Positions 30,055-37,388 of a stretch of DNA of 64,000 bases are shown piece by piece. The position numbers and the translations under genes are program-made. Origin of the DNA: Corallococcus caeni (GTDB lineage: Bacteria; Myxococcota; Myxococcia; Myxococcales; Myxococcaceae). The notes beneath the pieces were generated by a model. It was not told where the DNA came from. It saw only the letters and a list, made by a program, of their open reading frames with translations, and made no database searches. Where the stretch lies: contig NZ_BTTW01000004.1 of the NCBI RefSeq assembly GCF_036245865.1, forward strand, positions 310,001-374,000. The letters are read 5' to 3'. Position 1 is the first letter of the stretch. Each line of letters begins with the position of its first letter.

Positions 30055-30609
30055 ATGGCTGACGCCGCCGCGGAACTGAAGAGCCGTATCGACAAGTCAC
30101 TGGACGACCTCAAGCGGGAGCTGGCGAAGGTGCGCACCGGCCGTGCGAGCACCGCCATCCTGGACGGCATCAAGGTGGACCAGTACGGCACCCCCACGCC
30201 GCTGGCCGGCGTGGCCAGCATCAACGCGCCGGAGCCCCGCCTCATCACCATCAAGCCCTGGGACAAGGGCGTGCTGAAGGACATCGAGAAGGCCCTGCGT
30301 GAGGCGAACCTGGGCATCAACCCGATGAACGACGGCGAGATGATCCGCCTGCCCTTCCCGCCCCTCACCGAGGAGCGCCGCAAGGACATCGTCAAGCAGG
30401 TGAAGGCGAAGGGCGAGGAGCACAAGGTCGCCATCCGCAACATCCGCCGCGACGCGAACGAGGCGCTCAAGACGCAGCAGAAGGACAAGAAGATCACCGA
30501 GGACGACCTCAAGCGCCTCACCAAGGACGTCCAGGACAAGACGGACGCCGGCATCAAGCAGGTGGACACCATGCTCGCGGCCAAGGAGCAGGAAGTGATG
30601 AAGGTCTGA
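30055..30609 (+). CDS. frr: Ribosome recycling factor
   Basis: 184 residues, standard length. LKRELAKVRTGRAS, YGTPTPLAGVASI, IKPWDKGVLKDIEKAL and LTEERRKDIVKQVK are classic RRF blocks. With EF-G it splits post-termination ribosomes. AGAGGAG lies 6-7 nt before the ATG. It is the last gene of the translation block; a hairpin follows 16 bp after the stop. Confidence 0.98.
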   Translation: MADAAAELKSRIDKSLDDLKRELAKVRTGRASTAILDGIKVDQYGTPTPLAGVASINAPEPRLITIKPWDKGVLKDIEKALREANLGINPMNDGEMIRLPFPPLTEERRKDIVKQVKAKGEEHKVAIRNIRRDANEALKTQQKDKKITEDDLKRLTKDVQDKTDAGIKQVDTMLAAKEQEVMKV

Positions 30610-30624
30610 GCCGTCCCGTCGCAC

Positions 30625-30655
30625 GGGGGCTCGTGGCCAGCAGCCACGGGCCTCC
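30625..30655. terminator. Hairpin between frr and cyaY (convergent)
   Basis: GGGGGCTCGTGGC (30625-30637) pairs with GCCACGGGCCTCC (30643-30655) with two mismatches around a CAGCA loop. It lies between two converging stop codons and could end both transcripts. Confidence 0.5.
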
Positions 30656-30685
30656 TCCGGGATTCAGGCGGGCTTCAGCGGGACT

Positions 30686-31018
30686 TCAGGCCGGGTAGGT
30701 GAGCGCTTCGCCGGTGAGGTGCTTCACCACGCCCGCGACGAAGGCGAACAGCTCCAGCCCCTTGCCCTTGTCGTCCTTCCAGGTGCGCGAGGCGTCGTCG
30801 TAGCTGAAGTGGATGCCCTGGCCCTGGCCGGCCACCCAGACCTGCCAGACGGCACGCTGGGTGTTGATGATGCACTTCTCGCCGGCCGCGGCCGTGAGCG
30901 TCACCTTGTCCCCGGTGGCTTCGGCTTCCAGCACGTCGGGGTCGAAGGCGTCCGCCGCCGTCAGGATGCGCTTGAACGCGGCGGCCACGAGGGAGTTGTA
31001 GCGGGCTTCGTCCATCAT
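30686..31018 (-). CDS. cyaY: Frataxin-like iron-sulfur assembly protein CyaY
   Basis: 110 residues (109 if the second of the two ATGs is used), the CyaY length. The pattern matches frataxin: an acidic first helix (AFDPDVLEAEATGD), then LTAAAGEKCIINTQRAVWQVWVAG with the conserved INxQ..xxQVWxA, GIHFSYDD and a C-terminal helix. Frataxins bind iron and modulate the cysteine desulfurase during Fe-S cluster assembly. It lies 19 bp after sixA and is likely cotranscribed with it. The large Fe-S flavoprotein at 32.4 kb could be one of many clients. Confidence 0.8.
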   Translation of the reverse strand: MMDEARYNSLVAAAFKRILTAADAFDPDVLEAEATGDKVTLTAAAGEKCIINTQRAVWQVWVAGQGQGIHFSYDDASRTWKDDKGKGLELFAFVAGVVKHLTGEALTYPA

Positions 31019-31037
31019 GGCGCCGCGCTCCCGGACG

Positions 31038-31580
31038 TCACTGGACGACGTCGAGGACCTGCTGGCCGGGGGCGGCGTAGAACAGGAACTTCAGGTGCTG
31101 CGCCGGGGGGTTCTCCCCCTTCTCGCCGGGCACCTGGTCCTCCGTGCTGGTGGGCGTGTCGGGCCACTCCATGGCGATGACCGTGCCCGGGTTCACCGGC
31201 TTGGGGAAGGACTGCATCCCCAAGAGGTGCGCCGCCAGCGCGCCCATGGAGGGCTGGTGGCCCACCAGGACGAGGTTCTCGTCGGAGTACTCCTTGAGCA
31301 CGGGCTCCACCGCGCCCACCGGCATGTCCGGCAGCAGGCAGCGGTGCACGCGCAGGAGGCCTTCATGCTTCACGGAGTTGGAGAGGATCTGCGCCGTCTG
31401 CACCGTGCGCACCAGCGGGCTGGTGAGGATGAGGCTGATGGGCCCCATGCGCTCGGACAGCGACGCGAAGTGCGCGGCGACATTCGTACGGGCCTTCGCG
31501 GTCAGCGCGCGCGCCTCGTCGCCGAGACCCTCGGGGATCTCTGCGTCCGCATCGCCGTGCCTTACCAGGAAAATCCTCAA
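31038..31580 (-). CDS. sixA: SixA-type phosphohistidine phosphatase
   Basis: 180 residues. The N-terminus MRIFLVRHGDAD carries the RHG catalytic motif (R7-H8-G9), followed by LTSPLVRTVQTAQIL and LVGHQPSMGALAAHLLG with the second histidine. This short histidine-phosphatase group removes phosphate from histidine in HPt or PTS proteins. A C-terminal part of about 40 residues (from GENPPAQ) is family-variable. Upstream lies a possible promoter (31612-31641). Confidence 0.85.
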   Translation of the reverse strand: MRIFLVRHGDADAEIPEGLGDEARALTAKARTNVAAHFASLSERMGPISLILTSPLVRTVQTAQILSNSVKHEGLLRVHRCLLPDMPVGAVEPVLKEYSDENLVLVGHQPSMGALAAHLLGMQSFPKPVNPGTVIAMEWPDTPTSTEDQVPGEKGENPPAQHLKFLFYAAPGQQVLDVVQ

Positions 31581-31611
31581 AGTCCCTCCACCGCTCGCGA
31601 CAAGACCGCGG

Positions 31612-31641
31612 TTCGTACATGACCGTGGCCCGGTTGGTCAA
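31612..31641 (-). promoter_or_regulatory. Possible sigma-70-type promoter of sixA-cyaY
   Basis: On the minus strand TTGACC (31636-31641) and TACGAA (31612-31617) are 18 bp apart, about 30 bp before the sixA start. The -10 match is poor. Confidence 0.35.
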
Positions 31642-31763
31642 AGGTAATGAATCGATTGTTCAGTGCCCGGAACAGCCTGCCCGTGAAGGGCGTTCGGGAA
31701 CCGCCGTTCGCGGGGCCAGCCGGAGCATACACTGGCCACCCGTTGGCGGTTATGGGAGGTGGC

Positions 31764-32441
31764 ATGCGCAAGTCGTGGGGGTGTCTGGCCGTCGTCCTGG
31801 TCCTGTCCGCGTGTCGCAAGGATGCGGCGGAAGGCTCGGAAGGGGGCGGCGACGCCAGGGAGACGGTCGCCCGCCTGGAAGGTGGGGAGGCCGGGGAGTC
31901 CGCGGCGGACGGCCCCTACGCCGTGACGAAGGCCCAGCTGGATGCGTACGTGGGCTACCAGCGCAAGATGCTGGAGGTGTACGGGTCGTTGATGCGGGGC
32001 CTGCAGGACATGGGGCCGCTGATGGACGCGGGAACGCCCCAGGCGCTGGAGAAGGCCCGGAGCGGCCTGAAGCTCATCGAGCGCAAGGCGCAGGCGGAGG
32101 CCGACGCGCGTCAGGCGGCGGGGCTGTCCACGGACGAGGTGAACCGCATCGCGGAGGTCGTCACCGCCGTCATCAGCCAGCGACAGATGGGCCGGACGCT
32201 CCAGTACGAGGAGGAGCTCAAGAAGCTGGAGGCGCTCCAGTCCCGCATGCCGGAGGAGCAGCAGAAGGAGCTGGCGCCGCAGGTGGAGTCCATGCGGCGG
32301 CAGGTGGAGGCCTTCCAGAAGCTCCCGGAGGCGCGCCGGGAGTTCGGCGACGCCAACGTGGACGTGGTGCTGTCCCGCGAAGCCGACCTGACGAAGAACT
32401 ATCAGGACATGCTCAAGGCCTTCGCGGGCGTGCGGCGCTGA
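31764..32441 (+). CDS. Uncharacterised helical lipoprotein
   Basis: 225 residues from ATG 31764, preceded by GGGAGG. The N-terminus MRKSWGCLAVVLVLSAC ends in a lipobox (LSAC), so it should be lipid-modified at C17. The rest is mainly helical and charged, with repeated K/E/Q-rich stretches (EEQQKELAPQVESMRRQVEAF). I recognise no family. It is convergent with the large flavoprotein gene with only a 3-bp gap, so no separate terminator fits between them. Confidence 0.8.
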   Translation: MRKSWGCLAVVLVLSACRKDAAEGSEGGGDARETVARLEGGEAGESAADGPYAVTKAQLDAYVGYQRKMLEVYGSLMRGLQDMGPLMDAGTPQALEKARSGLKLIERKAQAEADARQAAGLSTDEVNRIAEVVTAVISQRQMGRTLQYEEELKKLEALQSRMPEEQQKELAPQVESMRRQVEAFQKLPEARREFGDANVDVVLSREADLTKNYQDMLKAFAGVRR

Positions 32442-32444
32442 GGG

Positions 32445-35400
32445 CTAGATGCGCTTGAGCTGCGGCGCCTTCTTCAACAGCTGCGCGAGGAAGGTGTCGC
32501 CCATCTTCTCCAGCACCGTGTTGCCGCGCAGGCGCTGGTTCAGGTTGACGAAGTCCACGTGGTCCAGCCGCTGGTCCTGGTTGTAGCAGGAGAAGACCCA
32601 CGTCTCCTTGCCGGTGAGCGGGTCCACGTGCCGCTGGAGGCACTGGGCGCAGATCTCCTTCATCATGCACTGCATGGGGGAGTTGATGGACCCGATGGCC
32701 TCGTGGCCTGGCTTGAGGAACGGCTGGAGCACGCCGTGCCGGGCCTCCGCCACCGCGCGCATCATCCGGTCCGAGCCGATGGCGATGATGCGGTCCACCT
32801 CGCTCAACGAGATGACGGGCTTCACGCCCAGCTTGCCTTCCGCGTACGCCACCATGGCCTGCACCACGTTGCCCCGGAAGGCCGCGTCCTGCGGACGGCG
32901 CACGTCCAGTGTCTCCCCGGAGTCCACGGACCAGATGACCTGGTCGGTGCCGGCTTCAATCTCGTCCTGCTTGAACGAGTCCGACTTCAGCCGGTAGCCC
33001 GCGAAGTACACCACGCGGCAGCCCGCGGCCTTGAGCGAGCGCGCGATGGAGAAGAGCACCGCGTTGCCCAGGCCGCCGCCCACCAGCACCACCGTCTCGT
33101 TGTGGCCAATCTCCGTGGGCGCCCCCGTGGGGCCCATCAGCACGACGGGCTCGCCGGGCTTGAGCGCGGCGCAGAGGCGGGAGGAGGAGCCCATCTCCAG
33201 CACGATGGTGCCCATCAGGCCCTGCTCCTTGTCCACCCACGCGCCCGTGAGGGCCAGGCCCTCCATGGTGAGGCGCACGCCGTCCACGAGCGGCGCGTTC
33301 CGCTCGAAGTTCTGGAGCCGGTAGAACTGGCCGGGGGAGAAGTGGCTCGCGGCGAAGGGCGCGCGCACCACCACCTCCACGATGGTCGGCGTGAGCCGGT
33401 TCACCGCGACGACGGTGGCGAGGAACGCCTCGTCCAGCTTCGCGAAGTGGGCGGCGCGCTTCGCCTCGCGCGCCTCCTGCGCGGCCGTGTCGCGGAGGTC
33501 CATGGCGGCGACCTCCTTCGCGAACAGGCGCGCCACCTCCGGGTGGCCGTCCTTCGCGCTGGCCATGGCCTTCACCACGTTGCCCGCGTAGGTCGGGTGG
33601 TTGTCGCCGTAGAAGGACACGAAGCGGCCGTCCTGCGCGTAGGACGTGAAGAAGCCCACCTTCGCCTCGGGGTCCTCGGCGGCCTCCACCGGCTGGAGCT
33701 TGAAGCCGTTTCCGTCCTCCACCAGCTCGTGGCCCTGGAAGTACTCCTTCGCCTCGTCCAGCTGGAAGGTGCCGGGGTACTCCTTCTCGTAGGTGACGTT
33801 GGGGGACGTGCCCGCCGCCACGCACACCGTCTTCGCCGGCAGCTCGAAGAACTGGCCGCTGCCCTTGAGCTTGCCGTCCACCGTCACCATGCGCTCGAAG
33901 CGGATGGCGCGCACGGCGCCGGTGTCGTCCTGCAGCGCCTCCGTGGGGCTCATCCGCTCAATGAAGCGGATGCCCTCCTCCAGCGCCTTGGACACCTCTT
34001 CGTGGTTGAGGCGGTAGGCGGGGGACTCCGTGAGGCCCCGGCGGTACACCAGGCTCACGCCGCCCCACGAACGCACCAGGTGGATGAAGTCCGGCGAGCG
34101 GCCTTCGGCCCGGGCCTTCTGGCGCTCCGCGCGCACGGCGCGGCCGTGCTCCAGGAAGGTCTGGTAGGTGGCGCGCTCCTCGGCGTCCAGGCGCGCGACG
34201 ACGCCGTCCTCGCCCAGGTCCGCCACCAGCTTCTCGTGGCGCTCCAGCGTCTTCTCCACCTGCACCGGGTAGTACGCCATCAGCTCCGTGGCGGTGTCGA
34301 TGCCGGTGAGGCCGCCGCCGATGACGATGGCGGGCAGCTGCACCTGGAGGTTCGCCATCGAGTCACGCTTGAAGGCGCCCGTGAGCTGCAGCGCCATCAG
34401 GAAGTCGGACGCCTTGCGGATGCCCCGGATGAGGTTGTTCTTCATCCCGATGATGGTGGGGCGGCCCGCGCCCGCGGCGATGGCCACGTGGTCGAAGCCC
34501 AGCGCCCACGCGTCCTCCACCGTCAGCGTGCCGCCGAAGCGGATGCCGCCGTAGATGCGCAGGCCCTCGCGGCGCGCGAGCGTCAGGTGGATGAGCGTGA
34601 GGAAGTTCTTGTCCCAGCGCACGGTGATTCCGTACTCGGACACGCCGCCGAAGCCCTCCAGCACGCGCTCGTCCAGCTCACGCGTGAGTGCGCGCCAGTC
34701 GCGGATGGGCGCCAGCGTGTGGCCGTTGCGCCCCACCAGCTCATCCGGGAACGGCTCAATCTTGAGGCCGTCCACGCCGGTGACGGCGAAGCCCTCGTTG
34801 AGCAGGTAGTGCGACAGCGTGTAGCCGGCGGGGCCCATGCCCACCACCATCACGTTGCGGCCCACGTAGGGCAGGGCGTACGGGCGGCGGATGTTGAGCG
34901 GGTTCCAGCGCGTGAGGAAGCCGTAGATTTCAAAGCCCCACGGCAGCTCCAGCACGTCGGTGAGCGTGGCCGTCTCCGCCAGCGGGATGTTCACCGGCTC
35001 CTGCTTCTGGAAGATGCAGGCCTTCATGCAGTCGTTGCAGATGCGGTGGCCGGTGCCCGGGCACATGGGGTTGTCCAGCGTCACCATGGCCAGCGCGGCC
35101 ACGGAGTCACCCTCGCGCTTGAGCGCGTGCGCCTCCGAGATGCGCTCGTCCAGCGGACAGCCGGTGAGCGGGATGCCGAGGGGGTTCTTCTTGAACGAGT
35201 GGCCCTCCGCCACCGGGTCCTTCGCGGGGAAGCCCTTGCTGCATGAGTCCTTCTGCCGCTCGTGGCAGATGACGCAGTAGTCCACCTCGTTCATCACGTC
35301 GCGCGGGGTGCCCCGGCGGTCGGTGAGCTTGAAGCCGTCGCGGTGGCGCAGGTGGTGCTCCAGCCCTTCCGTCTTCTCCTCCAACTGCGCGTCCGGGCGC

Positions 35401-36224
35401 TGCAGCTGCACCAGCTGATCGAACACCAGCGGCTTGGGCAGCCTGAGCGTGGGCCAGGTGTGGAAGAGGGCCTTCGTCTCCGGGTGCAGCGCGCGGGCGT
35501 ACGTCCAGCGGTCCGCCAGCGACAGGAGCGCGCGCACGCACTGGAGCTCCGCCGCGTCGTCGCCCTTGGTCACCAGGCTGGAGCCGAACGCGTCCGCGCC
35601 CTCCGGCGTGGCGGTGAGCGCGGCGCGCAGGGCGGCCCAGCGCTCGCGCAGGGCGGGGGCGCGCTCCTGGTGCGCGGGGGGCAGGTTGCCGGAGTAGAGC
35701 CGCTCCAGGTCCAGCAGCGTGAGGATGGACTCCGCCAGGCCGCGCTCCAGGTCGCCGTGCGCCAGCGCGTCCGGGAAGCCCAGCTGCATGAGCAGGCGCA
35801 TGCGGCCGTCCAGCGACGGGAACTCCGCGAGCGTCGGGCGGTCCTGCGCGCCCTTCTTGAAGACGCGGCGCGTGATGAACTCGCGCTTGAAGTCGAAGAG
35901 GGGCAGCTCGCCGCGCAGCTGGCGGGCCAGACGCTCGGCCTCCGGCGTGATGCCGAACAGCGTGGCGACGAAGCGCGAGACGTGGCGGGCCACCTGGATG
36001 AGCAGGTCGGACTCCGCCGGGCCCGAAGGGCTGGTGCCGCCGGACTTGCGGTAGGCGTCGAAGGCCTGGAACAGGTCGGGCGCGTCACCCTGGAGCTGCG
36101 CGTCGAAGCGCTCCGCCAGCCGGCGCAGGCCGCTGGGGCGGTACAGGTCTTCGAAGGAGAACCCCGGCAGGCCCAGCTGGAGCGTGGGGGCAGGGGCGGA
36201 AGCGGGGTCGTTCAAGGCGCGCAT
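32445..36224 (-). CDS. Large Fe-S flavo-oxidoreductase: unknown N-domain + GltD-like + PyrK/FNR-like fusion
   Basis: 1259 residues from ATG 36222-36224. Residues 1-300 match nothing I recognise. About 315-420 is cysteine-rich: C317-x2-C320-H, DSCSKG, GIPLTGCPLDERISE, and NPMCPGTGHRICNDCMKAC, resembling the Fe-S N-module of GltD/NfnB. A GltD-like FAD/NAD(P) domain follows, with VVGMGPAGYTLS near 460 and VIGGGLTGID near 630. From about 940 a ferredoxin-reductase/PyrK-like domain begins (FSPGQFYRLQ near 960, VLVGGGLGNAVLFSIARSL near 1040), ending with C-x4-C-x2-C...C near 1180-1210, the PyrK [2Fe-2S] pattern. These are the parts of NfnAB transhydrogenase in one chain. The reaction is inferred to be NAD(P)H-linked electron transfer; bifurcation is unproven. 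Upstream starts exist but would overlap the divergent promoter. Confidence 0.8.
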   Translation of the reverse strand: MRALNDPASAPAPTLQLGLPGFSFEDLYRPSGLRRLAERFDAQLQGDAPDLFQAFDAYRKSGGTSPSGPAESDLLIQVARHVSRFVATLFGITPEAERLARQLRGELPLFDFKREFITRRVFKKGAQDRPTLAEFPSLDGRMRLLMQLGFPDALAHGDLERGLAESILTLLDLERLYSGNLPPAHQERAPALRERWAALRAALTATPEGADAFGSSLVTKGDDAAELQCVRALLSLADRWTYARALHPETKALFHTWPTLRLPKPLVFDQLVQLQRPDAQLEEKTEGLEHHLRHRDGFKLTDRRGTPRDVMNEVDYCVICHERQKDSCSKGFPAKDPVAEGHSFKKNPLGIPLTGCPLDERISEAHALKREGDSVAALAMVTLDNPMCPGTGHRICNDCMKACIFQKQEPVNIPLAETATLTDVLELPWGFEIYGFLTRWNPLNIRRPYALPYVGRNVMVVGMGPAGYTLSHYLLNEGFAVTGVDGLKIEPFPDELVGRNGHTLAPIRDWRALTRELDERVLEGFGGVSEYGITVRWDKNFLTLIHLTLARREGLRIYGGIRFGGTLTVEDAWALGFDHVAIAAGAGRPTIIGMKNNLIRGIRKASDFLMALQLTGAFKRDSMANLQVQLPAIVIGGGLTGIDTATELMAYYPVQVEKTLERHEKLVADLGEDGVVARLDAEERATYQTFLEHGRAVRAERQKARAEGRSPDFIHLVRSWGGVSLVYRRGLTESPAYRLNHEEVSKALEEGIRFIERMSPTEALQDDTGAVRAIRFERMVTVDGKLKGSGQFFELPAKTVCVAAGTSPNVTYEKEYPGTFQLDEAKEYFQGHELVEDGNGFKLQPVEAAEDPEAKVGFFTSYAQDGRFVSFYGDNHPTYAGNVVKAMASAKDGHPEVARLFAKEVAAMDLRDTAAQEAREAKRAAHFAKLDEAFLATVVAVNRLTPTIVEVVVRAPFAASHFSPGQFYRLQNFERNAPLVDGVRLTMEGLALTGAWVDKEQGLMGTIVLEMGSSSRLCAALKPGEPVVLMGPTGAPTEIGHNETVVLVGGGLGNAVLFSIARSLKAAGCRVVYFAGYRLKSDSFKQDEIEAGTDQVIWSVDSGETLDVRRPQDAAFRGNVVQAMVAYAEGKLGVKPVISLSEVDRIIAIGSDRMMRAVAEARHGVLQPFLKPGHEAIGSINSPMQCMMKEICAQCLQRHVDPLTGKETWVFSCYNQDQRLDHVDFVNLNQRLRGNTVLEKMGDTFLAQLLKKAPQLKRI

Positions 36225-36361
36225 GTCACGGGACTTCAGGGGGAGGTGAACCTGGAGCAACGATTCCAGAAGGGGGCCTATTTCGCGGCGTGTCGCCCGG
36301 AAAGCAAGCGGCTTGGGGCCGCTGGAGGCCGCCGGGCGTGAGGGAGGCCCGCGGGCAGGCG

Positions 36362-36397
36362 CGTCCCATCCGACGTCAGGCTCGTCCCATCCGACGT
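36362..36397. repeat. Tandem 15-bp direct repeat, 21-bp period, operator-like
   Basis: CGTCCCATCCGACGT occurs exactly at 36362-36376 and again at 36383-36397, two helical turns apart. It lies in the 211-bp divergent spacer and ends one base before the -35 box of the methyltransferase promoter, as expected for an activator binding as a tandem dimer. Confidence 0.6.
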
Positions 36398-36398
36398 G

Positions 36399-36427
36399 TT
36401 GAGGCGGTGGCCCCCAGCGGCTACGGT
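36399..36427 (+). promoter_or_regulatory. Promoter of the methyltransferase gene
   Basis: TTGAGG (36399-36404) and TACGGT (36422-36427) are 17 bp apart. Transcription would begin about 36434-36436, at the ATG itself, implying a leaderless mRNA if this start is right. Confidence 0.5.
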
Positions 36428-36435
36428 GCGCCGCC

Positions 36436-37371
36436 ATGATGGACCCCGCCGCCCGTCGCGCCTCCGAACCGCACCTGGCCCCCGTGCCGGATGCCTGCTA
36501 CCTGTGCAAGGGAGTGCGCCTGCGGCTGCGTCACCGGGCGCGCGGCGCGACCCAACCCCAGGGGGCGGCGGCCTACAACTGCACGTCCTTCGGCCACCGC
36601 AGCCACCCGCCCATCTGGGGCTGCGAGGACTGCGGGATGATGTTCCAGTGGCCGCTCCAGTCCCCGGACGCGCTGCTCCAGGCGTACCAGGACGTGGAGG
36701 ACCCGCTCTACGTCGCGGAGAAGGACAACCGCTACCACACCTTCCGCCGCGTGCTTCGCGAGCTGGGCCCGGCCCAGGGCCGCACGCTGCTGGATGTGGG
36801 GGCCTACTGCGGCTACTTCCTGGACGTGGCCCGCGAGGCGGGCTTCCGCCCGGAGGGGCTGGAGCTGTCGCGCTGGGCGGCCGGCAACGCGCGGAGCCTG
36901 GGCTTCACGGTGCACGGCATCTCCCTGCGGGAGCTGGCGGCGAAGGGGCTCCAGTACGACGTGGTGACGCTGTGGGACGTGGTGGAGCACTTCGCGGATC
37001 CGCGCGAGGAGCTGAAGGCGGCGCTCAAGCTGGTGCGCCCCGGCGGCCGCATCTACCTGTCCACCATCGACGCGGGCAGCCTGCTGGCGCGGCTGATGGG
37101 CGGCCAGTGGCCGTGGCTGATGGACATGCACCTGTTCTACTTCGGCCGCCGCACCCTGGCGCTGCTGCTGGAGGAGGTGGGCTTCCACGTCACGGACGTC
37201 CGGACGTACACGCACATCATCTCCGCGGACTACCTGCTGCGGAAGGTGGGGGCGAGCTTCACGCCGGCGGCGCCGGTGCTGGAGCTGGCGCGGCGGGGTG
37301 TGCCGTCCAGCTGGTCCATCCCGTTCAACCTGGGCGACAACATGTTGATGGCCGCCGAGCGGCCCCGCTGA
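36436..37371 (+). CDS. Zinc-ribbon class I SAM-dependent methyltransferase
   Basis: 311 residues from ATG 36436 (ATGATG, so 36439 is equally possible). An N-terminal zinc ribbon is suggested by C21-x2-C24 and C63-x2-C66. The Methyltransf_23-like Rossmann domain has motif I LLDVGAYCGYF (118-128), ELSRWAAGNARSLGF, and VVTLWDVVEHFADP. The class is common in O-antigen, exopolysaccharide and tailoring clusters, where it methylates a sugar or small acceptor. A polytopic membrane protein gene follows 17 bp later, consistent with a glycan role. Its promoter is adjacent to tandem repeats and may give a leaderless transcript. Confidence 0.85.
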   Translation: MMDPAARRASEPHLAPVPDACYLCKGVRLRLRHRARGATQPQGAAAYNCTSFGHRSHPPIWGCEDCGMMFQWPLQSPDALLQAYQDVEDPLYVAEKDNRYHTFRRVLRELGPAQGRTLLDVGAYCGYFLDVAREAGFRPEGLELSRWAAGNARSLGFTVHGISLRELAAKGLQYDVVTLWDVVEHFADPREELKAALKLVRPGGRIYLSTIDAGSLLARLMGGQWPWLMDMHLFYFGRRTLALLLEEVGFHVTDVRTYTHIISADYLLRKVGASFTPAAPVLELARRGVPSSWSIPFNLGDNMLMAAERPR

Positions 37372-37388
37372 AGGTGTCCCCCGCGCCT

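Noticed and set aside
35262..35276. CVICH in the large flavoprotein as a c-type heme site
   Set aside because: There is no signal peptide and the surrounding cysteines match an Fe-S module of GltD type, so heme attachment is unlikely.
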